From contig JAFQKG010000002.1 in the NCBI GenBank assembly GCA_017397025.1, forward strand, positions 1 to 43,325: a stretch of DNA of 43,325 bases, written 5' to 3'. Below the pieces are notes generated by a model, which saw only the letters and a program-made list of their open reading frames with translations, did no database searches and was not told where the DNA came from. Source of the DNA: Erysipelotrichaceae bacterium. Its GTDB lineage: Bacteria > Bacillota_I > Bacilli_A > Erysipelotrichales > Erysipelotrichaceae. This document shows positions 32,029-41,537 of this stretch, piece by piece (position 1 is the stretch's first letter; each line of letters opens with the position of its first letter). Made by a program: the position numbers and the translations under genes.

Positions 32029-33076
32029 GACTGGTTTAAAGGTTCTGCTGTGTCTGATTCTTTTAGCTGCTGTTTGTGCTGGCGGAGTTTTTCTGTTTTA
32101 TCACTCACAGCTGAGTCCAGTTTCTGAATCTCAGGAAGAGGTTGTTTTTGAAGTTAAAAGCGGAGAATCGCTTAATGCTGTGCTTCCTCGTCTTGAAGAA
32201 AGCGGATTGATTAAGAATTCTTTGTGTGCGAAAGTCTACGTTAAATTGAACAAAACTGACTCTTTAGCTGCAGGAAAATTTGTGTTGACACCTTCTATGA
32301 GCACTGAAGAAATTATAGAAACTATCACAGATGCTACAAAACTGATTCATGATGACATTACCATTACTTTCATTGAAGGCGAATGGTTAAAGCATATGGC
32401 AGAAAAGTTTGAAAGTGATCTTGGAATTGATGCAGATGAGCTTATGACTTTGTGGAATGACAAGGACTATCTGAAATCTTTGATGGGTGACTATCCTTTT
32501 TTGACTGAAGAAATCTTTAACGAAGATAGCCGTTATCTTCTTGAGGGCTATTTAATGCCAAACACTTATGCATTTGCAAAAGGATCAGATGCCCAGACAG
32601 TAACAAAGAAACTGCTTGATCAAACCTTGAAGGTTTACAACAAGTACAAAGATGAAATTGCACAGCATGAATTAAGTGTTCATGAATTATTTACTTTAGC
32701 TTCTATTGTTCAGTACGAAGCCAGTAAAATCGAAGATATGAAAATGATTGCTGGAGTTTTCTATAATCGACTGGATATTGGCATGAAGCTGCAAAGCAGT
32801 GTGACTGTCTGCTATGCCATCGACAAGGAGAAAAGTGACAGCTGGAAAAGCTGTGAAGTCAATCCTACATTTGATTCACCTTACAACACTTATATGGTAC
32901 AGGGGCTTCCTCCAGGGCCAATTCTAAACCCTGGTGCTGATGCGATTGAAGCTGTATTAGCTCCAACTGAAAGTGACTATTACTACTTCATGGCAGATGT
33001 TTATGGGGATGGGACAGTATATTACGCTGAAACCTATGCTCAGCATTTGGCACTGGTCAATAAATATTTGAGATAA
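31997..33076 (+). CDS. mltG: Endolytic murein transglycosylase MltG
   Basis: Cleaves nascent glycan strands and ends their elongation at the membrane. One N-terminal membrane segment (about residues 14-33) follows KKKQTASK. A LysM-like region (EVKSGESLNAVLPRL) precedes the YceG domain. The catalytic Glu is probably the one in LASIVQYEASK; most homologues have a Glu also where this one has Gln. YNRLDIGMKLQSSVTV and YNTYMVQGLPPGPILNPG are typical. Starts at 31997 or 32003 are both inside the DUF1292 gene and lack a good ribosome-binding site, so coupling is likely. B. subtilis has yrrMNO after this gene; here udk follows directly. Confidence 0.94.
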   Translation: MSMKKKQTASKTGLKVLLCLILLAAVCAGGVFLFYHSQLSPVSESQEEVVFEVKSGESLNAVLPRLEESGLIKNSLCAKVYVKLNKTDSLAAGKFVLTPSMSTEEIIETITDATKLIHDDITITFIEGEWLKHMAEKFESDLGIDADELMTLWNDKDYLKSLMGDYPFLTEEIFNEDSRYLLEGYLMPNTYAFAKGSDAQTVTKKLLDQTLKVYNKYKDEIAQHELSVHELFTLASIVQYEASKIEDMKMIAGVFYNRLDIGMKLQSSVTVCYAIDKEKSDSWKSCEVNPTFDSPYNTYMVQGLPPGPILNPGADAIEAVLAPTESDYYYFMADVYGDGTVYYAETYAQHLALVNKYLR

Positions 33077-33087
33077 GGGAGAAGCAT

Positions 33088-33717
33088 ATGAAACCAATTC
33101 TGATTGGCATTGCTGGAGGCAGTGCATCTGGAAAATCATCGATTGCACAGCGACTGAAGGAAGAATTCAGTTTGACCAATTCTGTTGTGATTATTCGTCA
33201 GGATGACTATTATAAAGATCAGACTCATCTGAGCATGGAAGAAAGAGTGAAAACCAATTACGATCACCCATTTGCCTTTGACAACGATCTTTTGATTCAG
33301 CATCTTCATGAGCTGATGGAAGGCAGATCTATCGAAAAGCCTATTTATGACTATACGGTTCATAATCGTTCTGAAGTGACAGAAACTGTGAAACCATGCG
33401 ATGTTATTGTACTGGAAGGTCTGTTTGTCTTAGAAAGCGAAAAGCTGAGAGAACTTCTTGATATGAAGATTTTTGTTGATACAGATGCGGATATTCGTTT
33501 TATCCGCCGTATGGTCAGAGATGTCAAGGAAAGAGGCAGATCGCTTGATTCAGTTGTTTCTCAATATACAACCACTGTACGTGTTATGCATGATTTATTT
33601 ATTGAGCCTTCAAAACGTTATGCAAACCTGATTATTCCTGAAGGCGGACATAACGAAGTTGCAATTGATTTGTTAACGACAAAAATCAATAGCATTATCC
33701 ATCAGAACGTGGTATAA
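33088..33717 (+). CDS. udk: Uridine kinase
   Basis: Phosphorylates uridine and cytidine in pyrimidine salvage. The P-loop GIAGGSASGKSSIA is at residues 7-20. IRQDDYYKD carries the conserved Asp. NYDHPFAFDNDLL and PIYDYTVHNR are substrate-site motifs. At 209 residues it is normal. The ATG follows GGGAGAAG. Confidence 0.97.
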   Translation: MKPILIGIAGGSASGKSSIAQRLKEEFSLTNSVVIIRQDDYYKDQTHLSMEERVKTNYDHPFAFDNDLLIQHLHELMEGRSIEKPIYDYTVHNRSEVTETVKPCDVIVLEGLFVLESEKLRELLDMKIFVDTDADIRFIRRMVRDVKERGRSLDSVVSQYTTTVRVMHDLFIEPSKRYANLIIPEGGHNEVAIDLLTTKINSIIHQNVV

Positions 33718-33740
33718 TCTTGTGCGTTAGGAGTGAAACT

Positions 33741-34208
33741 ATGTCAGAAAAGATTTATGTAACTCAAGCTGGTCTTGAAGAATTAAAAAGAGAGTATGAA
33801 AATTTAATCCATGTGGTACGTCAGGAAGTCATTGAAGACTTGAGAGCTGCACGCGCACAGGGGGACTTGTCTGAAAACGCTGACTACGATGCAGCACGTG
33901 ATCGTCAGGCTCAGGTAGAAGCTCGTATTTCTCAGCTGGATGTCATGTTGAAGAATGTTGTCATCATTGGTGAAGGAAGCACACAGACAGTTCAGCTTGG
34001 TTCTACATTCACTGTGGAAGAACTGGATACTGGTGATAAGGGTACTTATACAATTGTTGGTTCTGTTGAAGCAGATCCGCTTGCAGGCAAACTGTCCAAT
34101 GCGACTCCGCTTGCAATTGCAGTTATGGATCATGCAGTTGGCGATGTTGTGACAATTGAATGTGATGAACCATATCAGGTAAAGATTTTAGAACTTCTTA
34201 CAAAATAA
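33741..34208 (+). CDS. greA: Transcription elongation factor GreA
   Basis: Binds the RNA polymerase secondary channel and promotes cleavage of backtracked RNA. The N-terminal coiled-coil hairpin has the acidic tip GDLSENADYDAA. The C-terminal FKBP-like domain has GDKGTYTIVGSVEADP and NATPLAIAVM. ATG 33741 follows TTAGGAGTGA. It is 155 residues, and ends the conserved cluster. Confidence 0.97.
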   Translation: MSEKIYVTQAGLEELKREYENLIHVVRQEVIEDLRAARAQGDLSENADYDAARDRQAQVEARISQLDVMLKNVVIIGEGSTQTVQLGSTFTVEELDTGDKGTYTIVGSVEADPLAGKLSNATPLAIAVMDHAVGDVVTIECDEPYQVKILELLTK

Positions 34209-34238
34209 ACAATCTGAACAATCAGATTGTTTTTTTTT
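34208..34238 (+). terminator. greA: Terminator of greA
   Basis: AACAATCTG/CAGATTGTT stem followed by nine or more T. Confidence 0.9.
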
Positions 34239-34282
34239 AGGTTTTGATGTTTTTTGTACAATAATGAAGTGGAGGATATCCT

Positions 34283-34744
34283 ATGAAAACTCTGCTTCTT
34301 TTTTGTTTTTGTCTTTTTCTTTGTACTGGGTTGGAATACAGCTGGATTGACATCAATGATTTTTCAAATCAGATGATTCAAGTAGAAGTGAAAGGCCATG
34401 TTCAAAAGCCAGCTGTCTATGAAGTAATACGGGGATCTACAATCAGTGATCTTCTCAATCTTGCAGGGCTTTATGAGGATAGTGATCTTAGTACCATTAA
34501 TCAGACACAGATCCTGCATCATCAAGATGTTTTGACTATTCAGAAAAAATCATCACAGCTGATTCATCTTAATACTGCAACTTTAGCTGAACTTTGTACA
34601 TTGCCAGGGATCGGTGAAGCAACTGCACAGAAAATCATTGATTATCGCAATCAGCAGCTGTTTCAAACACTTGAAGATCTTATGAATGTCAAAGGCATAG
34701 GGAGTAAAAAATTTGAAAATCTTCGAGGTAAAATCGCTCTATGA
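34283..34744 (+). CDS. comEA: Competence DNA receptor ComEA
   Basis: Membrane-anchored DNA-binding protein of the transformation pilus system. An N-terminal hydrophobic anchor (residues 1-18) is followed by an SLBB domain (VEVKGHVQKPAVYEV). The helix-hairpin-helix domain is LNTATLAELCTLPGIGEATA, then DLMNVKGIGSKKFENL. 153 residues is short but complete. It overlaps comEC by 4 bases. Confidence 0.94.
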   Translation: MKTLLLFCFCLFLCTGLEYSWIDINDFSNQMIQVEVKGHVQKPAVYEVIRGSTISDLLNLAGLYEDSDLSTINQTQILHHQDVLTIQKKSSQLIHLNTATLAELCTLPGIGEATAQKIIDYRNQQLFQTLEDLMNVKGIGSKKFENLRGKIAL

Positions 34745-35658
34745 AAGATTTTTTCTGGCTGTTTTTGTTTGTCTTTTTTCTTCAGGAGTATTCTTTTGCT
34801 GTTCAGTTGATTGTCTGTGTGGCTGTAGCTGGTCTACTTGTCTGTAAGAGAAAAGGCTCTTTGGTTTTGTTGCTTGCTGTGCTTATAATACGTCCTGTGT
34901 GTCAGAGTGATTTTCCTGAAGTGGAACTCCTCAAAGGCAAAGTAGTTCAGCTTTTTGAACAATCTTTTTTAATGCAGACTTCTTATGGAGATGTTCTTGT
35001 GGTTACTGAAAATAAGCCCATGCTGGATACTGTCGTTGAAGTCAAAGGTGATTTTCGACAGGTTGATGCTTCTCCTCATTTTTTTGAGTCAGAAAGCAGG
35101 GCAGATGTACTCGTTTATCCTGAGACAATCACTATCGTTGAACAAAAGAACACACTGCGATACTGGGTGCAGCATAAAATCCTTGAACTAGAAGACGTAC
35201 ATGATCAATCAATGATGATGAAAGTTTTGCTTCGCTGTTCAAGCAATGATGTGGATGGATATCTTTCAACGATTCAGCTTTCATTTGTACTCTATTTCTT
35301 TTCTTTTTTACTTCGTACCTTTTTTAATGAAACAGCAGTGAACCGGATCAAGATAATGCTTGTCATTTTGCTGAGTACATTATGGAATTGTCATTGGACC
35401 GGATTTCGGATACTGTATTTCAAAGGAGTAAAAAAAACAAAACTGACATTCTATGAATCATTAGGTTTATATTGCGTCTTTATGTTTCTTATTGATCCAA
35501 AATATACTTTCTCTTCATCTTTTTGGTTTAGTCTATTGATTCGTCTTTCCCTGAAATCGTTTGAACATCATCGTTTAGCGGTATCTGGACTCTTATCATG
35601 GCTCAGATGTGTTTTCGAGCTTCTTTTGATGTTGTTGAAATATGCTGTATGCCTGTGA
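34741..35658 (+). pseudogene. comEC: comEC, 5' part (OB-fold and membrane domain), frame-disrupted
   Basis: 305 residues. Two hydrophobic N-terminal segments are followed by a soluble OB-like part (LLKGKVVQLFEQSFLMQT; VVEVKGDFRQVDASP) and then by membrane segments of the Competence domain (TIQLSFVLYFFSFLL; NRIKIMLVILLSTLW). The frame ends at TGA 35656, before the channel domain is complete, while the remaining comEC lies in a different frame from 35598. The usual HLLxISGxH motif is not clearly present. Either a frameshift mutation (or base-call error) has broken comEC, or two polypeptides are made. Alone it lacks the nuclease-like domain. Confidence 0.7.
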
Positions 35659-36596
35659 TTCAGATGTTTTCAGTGATTTCGATGATGCTGTGTACTTTAA
35701 GACTATTTGTGCCATTTTCACTTACTCAATGGATATTATGGCTTCAGACATTCGATTCTTTGCTTCCTGTTGTTGAACTTCATGGTTCAATTTCACTGAT
35801 GGGAATCTTGATGCTGCTTTACCTGATTTCATCTCAAAAAAAACAATGGATACTTTCTGTCTGCTCGATTGTAGTCTGCTTTCTGTGCAGTTTTCGATTG
35901 TTTCCGCGTGTTATCTTTTTCAATGTTGGGCAGGGAGATTCAATTCTGATTCATTCTCCTTTAGAAAATAGGACAGTGCTGATTGATACTGGACCTCCGT
36001 CCAGCTATCTGCAGCTGAGAAATTCTTTGTATGCACAATCGGTTTATGAACTTGATCTTTTGATTCTTTCACACAATGATGCCGATCATAGCGGCAATCT
36101 AGAAGCCCTAAAAAAAGATTTTCGTGTCAAAGAAGTCTGGGACAATACGATGAATAAATCATCGTTTGATTCATTATCAATGCTTCAGTTAAATGAAATC
36201 TGCGATGAATTCAATGACAATGATCAAAGTCTGATTCTTGCGTTTGCAATGAATGAAATCTCATTTTTATTTAGTGGTGATGCTAGTGCAAGAGTAGAAG
36301 AAAAAGCAGCAGAACAACTTAATGAAACTATAGATGTCTGTAAAATCGCACACCATGGTTCAAAAACTTCAACATCCACTAAGTTTCTTGATCAGGTTGG
36401 ATGTCGTCTTGCCATCATCAGTGCAGGCGTTTCCAATCGCTATGGTCATCCTCACAAGGAAGTGATTGAACGTCTTGAAATCAATGGAAGTACTATTTTG
36501 AACACACAGATTCATGGAGATATTCAGATTGTCATGACACGTTTTTTTAATCTTATTACGACAAGTAATCACGAATTTGGTATAATAGGTAAGTAA
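35598..36596 (+). pseudogene. comEC: comEC, 3' part (membrane and metallo-beta-lactamase domain), frame-disrupted
   Basis: 332 residues from ATG 35598; ATG 35649 or 35664 near the upstream stop are possible restart sites. About three to four membrane segments are followed by the ComEC metallo-beta-lactamase domain: FFNVGQGDSILIHSP, LILSHNDADHSGN, and CKIAHHGSKTSTST. These metal and active-site motifs are intact, so this part was under selection recently. The total of both parts (about 620 residues) is at the low end for ComEC. Confidence 0.75.
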
Positions 36597-36613
36597 TGAA
36601 AGGGGCGCTGTTC

Positions 36614-37594
36614 GTGAATTATCTTTTGAGCGGAACAGAAAGTTATTTGATTCGAAAGAAACTGAATGAAATCATCAAAGAAACAGTTCATGATGAAACA
36701 GAAATGAGTGTTGTGACTTATGATGCATCAGCACCTGATTTTCTGATGTCAATGATGCTTGAAGATGCCTCTACCATTCCATTTTTTACTGAGCGAAAAG
36801 TTATTGTTGTAAAGAATTGTACTTTTTTAAGTGCTTCTGGAAGTATTACTGATTCGGATGCAAAACTATTGGAATCTGCCTTAAGCATTCCAAATGAAAC
36901 GACAGTTCTTGTATTTGTGCTTGAAAAGGACAAACTGGATGCTCGCAAGAAAATTGTAAAGACGTTAAGAAAACTCTGCAGAGAGTTTAAATTTGATGCC
37001 CTTGAATCTTCTGAATTCAAAAGTGTACTGAAAAGTAAATTGAAAAGCTATCATATTGAGATAGACAAAGATGCAGTGGATGAACTTGAAGTTCGTCTGG
37101 CTGGGTCATTGCTAAAGATGGAGTCTGAACTTGCCAAACTTTCGCTGCTGGAAAAACGAATCAGCAAAGAGGATATAGAACTTTTGATTTCTCGACCTCT
37201 TGAAGACAAGGCTTTTGATCTTGTCAACGCAGTCATTTCTGGAAAGATGAAGGAAGCTTTTCGTATCTACAGAGATCTTCAGGTAGCAAAAACAGATCCG
37301 ATTTTACTGAATACACTTATTGGAAGACAGTTTCATCTCATTCTTCAAGTTAAACTGCTTTCAAAAAGTGGAAAAGCTGAATCAACGATGGCACAGATTC
37401 TTGGTGCACACCCTTATTCCATCAAATTGGCTCATCAGAGTTCACGAATGATTTCAACGGCAGTTTTAAAAGAAATTATTAATGATTGTGCTGAATTGGA
37501 TCAGAAATTCAAATCAGGGACGATTGATCGCCATTTAGGATTTGAACATTTTCTGATTCATACAGTAGGGAGAATGAAACCATGCAAACGTTAA
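36614..37594 (+). CDS. holA: DNA polymerase III subunit delta
   Basis: Clamp-loader subunit that opens the sliding clamp. NYLLSGTESYLIRKKLNEI is the N-terminus. Segments LMSMMLEDASTIPFFTERKVIVVKN and LEDKAFDLVNAVISGKMKEAF are family-typical. GTG 36614 is behind AAAGGGG and gives the usual start; ATG 36596, which overlaps the comEC stop, is the alternative. It overlaps sdaA by 13 bases. Synteny comEC-holA matches B. subtilis (yqeN). Confidence 0.9.
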   Translation: MNYLLSGTESYLIRKKLNEIIKETVHDETEMSVVTYDASAPDFLMSMMLEDASTIPFFTERKVIVVKNCTFLSASGSITDSDAKLLESALSIPNETTVLVFVLEKDKLDARKKIVKTLRKLCREFKFDALESSEFKSVLKSKLKSYHIEIDKDAVDELEVRLAGSLLKMESELAKLSLLEKRISKEDIELLISRPLEDKAFDLVNAVISGKMKEAFRIYRDLQVAKTDPILLNTLIGRQFHLILQVKLLSKSGKAESTMAQILGAHPYSIKLAHQSSRMISTAVLKEIINDCAELDQKFKSGTIDRHLGFEHFLIHTVGRMKPCKR

Positions 37595-38808
37595 AAGAAC
37601 TATATAAAATTGGACCTGGACCTTCCAGTTCTCATACTCTGGCTCCTGCCAGAGCTTGTCGTCTTTATTTAGAATCGTTTCCTGAGACAGTTTCAGTTCA
37701 TGCGATTCTTTATGGCTCATTGTCTTTAACAGGGAAAGGCCATTTTACTGATAAAATCATCATGGATACCTTTGCACCTAGAAAGTGCACTGTTGATTTT
37801 AAACTGGATTGGGAACAGCCATTTCCTAATGGATTTACCATTGATGGTTATGATGCTGAAGGGAAATTAACAGGTCATTGGACAGTATATTCAATGGGCG
37901 GCGGCAGTATTCTGATTGTTGAAAGGCCTGATCTTGTGATAGCGCAGCCTTATAAAGAAAAGACAATGGGTGAAATCATTGAAGTTTGTCGTAACAATCA
38001 CTGGAGCTATGTGGATTATGTGTTTCAAAATGAAGATGAATCACTGTATTCCTATCTAAATCAGATATTGACTGCTATGCTTGATAGTGTAAAACGCGGC
38101 TTATCAGCTTCTGGTGTACTTCCTGGACGTCTTGGCATTGAACGTTGTGCTAAAAATATGTATTTAAAATCCAAAAGCATTGACAATGACATTGAGGAAT
38201 TTAAAGTGCGTTTGATGGCTTATGCTTACGCGGCATCGGAAGAAAATGCTGGTAATGGTGAAGTTGTAACTGCACCTACTTTAGGCGCATGCGGTATTCT
38301 GGCGGCTTATCTGTACATGATGTACTATGATGAAGGGATTTCACGCCGTAAGCTCATCAATGCTTTAGCTGTTGGAGGCCTGTTTGGAAATGTTATTAAA
38401 CATAATGCTACGATTTCAGGAGCAGTTGGAGGTTGCCAGGCTGAAATTGGTGCTGCCTGCTGCATGACTGCAGCTGCAGCTGCGTATCTCAATGATTTAA
38501 ATCTTAAACAGATTGAATATGCTGCTGAGATTGCGATGGAGCATCATCTTGGTTTAACCTGTGATCCAGTCGGAGGCTATGTTATTATCCCTTGCATTGA
38601 ACGTAATGCAGTTGGTGTTCTTCGTGCTGTGGATGCCATGACACTTTCTAAGTATCTCAGCAAAATCAAAGAAAATGTCGTTAATTTTGATACTGTTGTT
38701 AGAACGATGAAATATACAGGTCAGAAACTTCCACTTGAACTTAAAGAAACTTCTTTGGGCGGACTGGCTCAGGAAGTTGTCATCAAAGGAGTGGATCGTC
38801 ATGCGTAA
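37582..38808 (+). CDS. sdaA: L-serine dehydratase, single-chain iron-sulfur type
   Basis: Converts L-serine to pyruvate and ammonia with a [4Fe-4S] cluster. Beta domain: YKIGPGPSSSHTLAPARA near the N-terminus. Alpha domain: APTLGACGILAAYLYM, SGAVGGCQAEIGAACCM, and MEHHLGLTCDPVGGYVIIPC, which hold the cluster cysteines. In Bacillus the two halves are separate genes (sdaAB and sdaAA); here they form one 408-residue chain. ATG follows AGGGAGAATG. It overlaps holA before and the U32 gene after. Confidence 0.95.
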   Translation: MQTLKELYKIGPGPSSSHTLAPARACRLYLESFPETVSVHAILYGSLSLTGKGHFTDKIIMDTFAPRKCTVDFKLDWEQPFPNGFTIDGYDAEGKLTGHWTVYSMGGGSILIVERPDLVIAQPYKEKTMGEIIEVCRNNHWSYVDYVFQNEDESLYSYLNQILTAMLDSVKRGLSASGVLPGRLGIERCAKNMYLKSKSIDNDIEEFKVRLMAYAYAASEENAGNGEVVTAPTLGACGILAAYLYMMYYDEGISRRKLINALAVGGLFGNVIKHNATISGAVGGCQAEIGAACCMTAAAAAYLNDLNLKQIEYAAEIAMEHHLGLTCDPVGGYVIIPCIERNAVGVLRAVDAMTLSKYLSKIKENVVNFDTVVRTMKYTGQKLPLELKETSLGGLAQEVVIKGVDRHA

Positions 38809-41041
38809 GGTTGAATTGCTTGCACCTGCTGGTTCATTCGAAGCTTTAAAAGCTGCTGTTATCAGTGGTGCTGATGCTGTGTATTTAGGTGGAATTCGTT
38901 TTGGTGCAAGAGCTTTTGCCTCCAATTTTGATGAACAATCATTGATTGAGGCTGTCAAGTATTGTCATTTAAGAGATGTGAAAGTTTATGTCACGGTTAA
39001 TACATTGGTCTATGAACATGAACTGATTGAATTGAAACAGTATCTTCGCTTTCTCTATAATGCCCATGTGGATGCAGTGATTGTACAGGATTTCGGTGTC
39101 TTCCAGATTTTAAAAAATGAATTTCCTGATTTTGAAGTACATTGTTCAACACAAATGCATATTCACAACAAAGCAGGTGTTCAATTCATGAAGAAAATGG
39201 GAGCAGGACGAGTTGTGCTTGCTCGCGAGACTCCGATTGAGCTCGTACGTGAATGTACAAAAGAAGGCATTGACATTGAAGTATTTGTGCATGGTGCACT
39301 CTGTATGTGCTACAGCGGACAATGTCTTTTCAGCAGCTTCAATGGCGGTCGCAGCGGAAATCGCGGTGAATGTGCTCAGCCTTGTCGTAAAGCGTATCAG
39401 CTGATCAATCTGGATACCCATGAAATCATCAAAACACCGGGTGAATATCTACTGAGTCCTAAAGATTTATGGACTTTGGATCATGTAGAGGAGCTGATTG
39501 ATGCAGGTGTATTAAGTTTTAAAATTGAAGGACGTATGAAACGTCCAGAGTATGTTGCAGAGGTAGTGCGAGTTTATCGCAAAGCTATTGATTCAGTTTT
39601 GAATCAAAAGAAATCTCAAGTTGATGAAAACGACCAGATGAGTTTAATGAAGCTGTTCAATCGTAAGACAACTGCAGGACATCTGTTTCATGAAAAAGGC
39701 TACAGTCTTTTAAATCCACTGCGTCCAAATCATATGGGAATACCTCTTGGAAAAGTCGTAAAAACTGCAAAAGGAAAAATCACGATTGAACTTTCTCATG
39801 ATCTGCATCAAAATGATGGAATTCGTATTCTTTCTGCAAAGGGCGATATGGGTCTTTTGGCTGGACGTATTGTCCTTCATGGACGTCTTGTCAATGCTGC
39901 AAAATCTAACGACATCATTGAAATTGAAACTTCCTTGCCAATTACATGCAGAAAATATGATCAAGTTGTTTTGACTACAGATCGTCTTCAGTGTGAATCC
40001 ATCACTGCAAGGCTTCAGCATGAACGTCAGTTTCCTGTTGATATGATTTTTCATGCTGTCGTTGGCGAAAATGCTCAGCTTATTGTAAGTGATGGAAAGC
40101 ATCGTGTTTCAGTCTGTTCGGAAGAAACTGTGCAGCAGGCTTTAAAACAGCCTGTGACAGAAGAAAAAATCTATGCACAGCTGTCGAAACTCAATGAGAC
40201 TATTTATTATCTCAATCGTTTTGAAAAAACAGGTGATGACAATCTGTTCATTTCACTCAAAACGATCAATGAAATGAGAAGAAATGCCATACAGCTTTTA
40301 AATGAAAGACGCCTAGAGTTTGCTCGTACTCAGATGAACTATCCGGACTCTTCCATGAAGAATGTTCAGAGACTTCCTGAGGTTATTTATGACATTTCCA
40401 ATGAATCACAGATTTCTGTTTTTGATGATGATACAATGGTTTCATCAAAGCTCAAGCATGATCAAGTTTCTGTCAAGGGATTGCGTGTTGATGAGCATTC
40501 TCAAGTGTTGTCTGGTTCATTAGTCATGCACACTCAGATTTCCACATTGAACGCATCAAAAGAAAATCAAATCTGGGTCTGCGATGCAAGTCTGAATGTG
40601 ACCAATAGTTATGCCATAGAATTTCTGATGGAGCAGGGAGCTGATGGAGTTGTTGCCTCATTAGAAGCGAATGATGAAGCCATTTCTCAAATGATATCTG
40701 GCTTTGAACAGCGACATGGATTTACTCCTCAAGTAGGTAAAATGATGTATGGGAAACGTGAACTGATGATCATGAAAGGGTGTCTTGTCAATGCTGCTTT
40801 AGGCAATGGACAGAAAACAAAGTGCAGTCTTTGCCGTAGTAACCGCTATGCTCTTGTGAATGAAAAAGGTGATGTATTCCCGCTTTCACAGGATGGATTC
40901 TGCCATCCAATTGTCTATGATTCGCAGACCTTGAAAGAAACAGAATTCAGTGATAAAATTTCATTTAGAATACTGCGATTCACTGATGAGTCAGCAAAAG
41001 AATGTAAGGAGATTAAGAAGTATTATGAAAGCATTTTTTGA
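38801..41041 (+). CDS. U32 peptidase-like protein with DUF3656 (RlhA/TrhP class RNA hydroxylase)
   Basis: 746 residues from ATG 38801 (AAAGGAGTGG upstream). The U32 catalytic part begins VELLAPAGSFEALKAAV and DAVYLGG. A cysteine cluster, CMCYSGQC then GNRGECAQPCRKAY, probably binds an iron-sulfur cluster. A DUF3656-like middle and a long C-terminal part follow, with more cysteines (KCSLCRSNRY) near the end. Relatives RlhA and TrhP use prephenate to hydroxylate 23S rRNA or tRNA-U34. B. subtilis carries two shorter U32 genes (yrrN and yrrO) beside mltG; here a single long one sits elsewhere. The exact RNA target is not predictable. Confidence 0.9.
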   Translation: MRKVELLAPAGSFEALKAAVISGADAVYLGGIRFGARAFASNFDEQSLIEAVKYCHLRDVKVYVTVNTLVYEHELIELKQYLRFLYNAHVDAVIVQDFGVFQILKNEFPDFEVHCSTQMHIHNKAGVQFMKKMGAGRVVLARETPIELVRECTKEGIDIEVFVHGALCMCYSGQCLFSSFNGGRSGNRGECAQPCRKAYQLINLDTHEIIKTPGEYLLSPKDLWTLDHVEELIDAGVLSFKIEGRMKRPEYVAEVVRVYRKAIDSVLNQKKSQVDENDQMSLMKLFNRKTTAGHLFHEKGYSLLNPLRPNHMGIPLGKVVKTAKGKITIELSHDLHQNDGIRILSAKGDMGLLAGRIVLHGRLVNAAKSNDIIEIETSLPITCRKYDQVVLTTDRLQCESITARLQHERQFPVDMIFHAVVGENAQLIVSDGKHRVSVCSEETVQQALKQPVTEEKIYAQLSKLNETIYYLNRFEKTGDDNLFISLKTINEMRRNAIQLLNERRLEFARTQMNYPDSSMKNVQRLPEVIYDISNESQISVFDDDTMVSSKLKHDQVSVKGLRVDEHSQVLSGSLVMHTQISTLNASKENQIWVCDASLNVTNSYAIEFLMEQGADGVVASLEANDEAISQMISGFEQRHGFTPQVGKMMYGKRELMIMKGCLVNAALGNGQKTKCSLCRSNRYALVNEKGDVFPLSQDGFCHPIVYDSQTLKETEFSDKISFRILRFTDESAKECKEIKKYYESIF

Positions 41042-41447
41042 AGAATTTAAGAAGTTTGCTCTAAGAGGCAACGTCATTGACATGGCTATTGGGGTTGTCA
41101 TTGGGGGAGCATTCTCTAAAATTACAAGTTCCCTTGTCAACGATGTGATTATGCCTCTGTTTGCTACCATGCTGGGCAATGTGAATTTTACTGAATTGTC
41201 ACTTGTTTTAAAAGAAACTGTTGCTGCAGATGGCACAGTTACACAGGTTACAATGAATTATGGTCAGTTCATCCAAAATATTGTGGACTTTGTTTTGATT
41301 GCTTTTGTTTTGTTTTTGGTTATAAAGACAATGAACTCTTTGAAAAAGAAAGAAGAAGAAGCACCTGCACCAGCACCTGAACCTAAGAAATCTGATGAAA
41401 CCTTGCTTCTGGAAGAAATCAGAGACCTGCTTAAAAAAGAGAATTAA
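41025..41447 (+). CDS. mscL: Large-conductance mechanosensitive channel MscL
   Basis: Pentameric osmotic safety valve. FFEEFKKFALRGNVIDMAIGVVIGGAFSKI is the N-terminal helix and first membrane segment. The second is QNIVDFVLIAFVLFLVI. The C-terminal cytoplasmic part has an acidic/proline linker (EEEAPAPAPEPKK) and the bundle helix LLEEIRDLL. 140 residues. It overlaps the U32 gene by 17 bases and ends in a terminator. Confidence 0.97.
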   Translation: MKAFFEEFKKFALRGNVIDMAIGVVIGGAFSKITSSLVNDVIMPLFATMLGNVNFTELSLVLKETVAADGTVTQVTMNYGQFIQNIVDFVLIAFVLFLVIKTMNSLKKKEEEAPAPAPEPKKSDETLLLEEIRDLLKKEN

Positions 41448-41453
41448 TCAATG

Positions 41454-41478
41454 AAAAAGCCATAAAATGGCTTTTTTC
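41454..41478 (+). terminator. mscL: Terminator of mscL
   Basis: AAAAAGCCAT/ATGGCTTTTTT stem with an AAA loop. Confidence 0.85.
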
Positions 41479-41500
41479 TCTGTTCGAAAGAATCTCTTTT

Positions 41501-41509
41501 TGATATAAT
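41501..41509 (+). promoter_or_regulatory. smc: Extended -10 promoter of smc
   Basis: TGATATAAT, 28 bases before the ATG. TGTTCG lies 17 bases upstream as a weak -35. Confidence 0.6.
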
Positions 41510-41537
41510 ATTTTAATGCAGGAATAGGAGTGAATTT

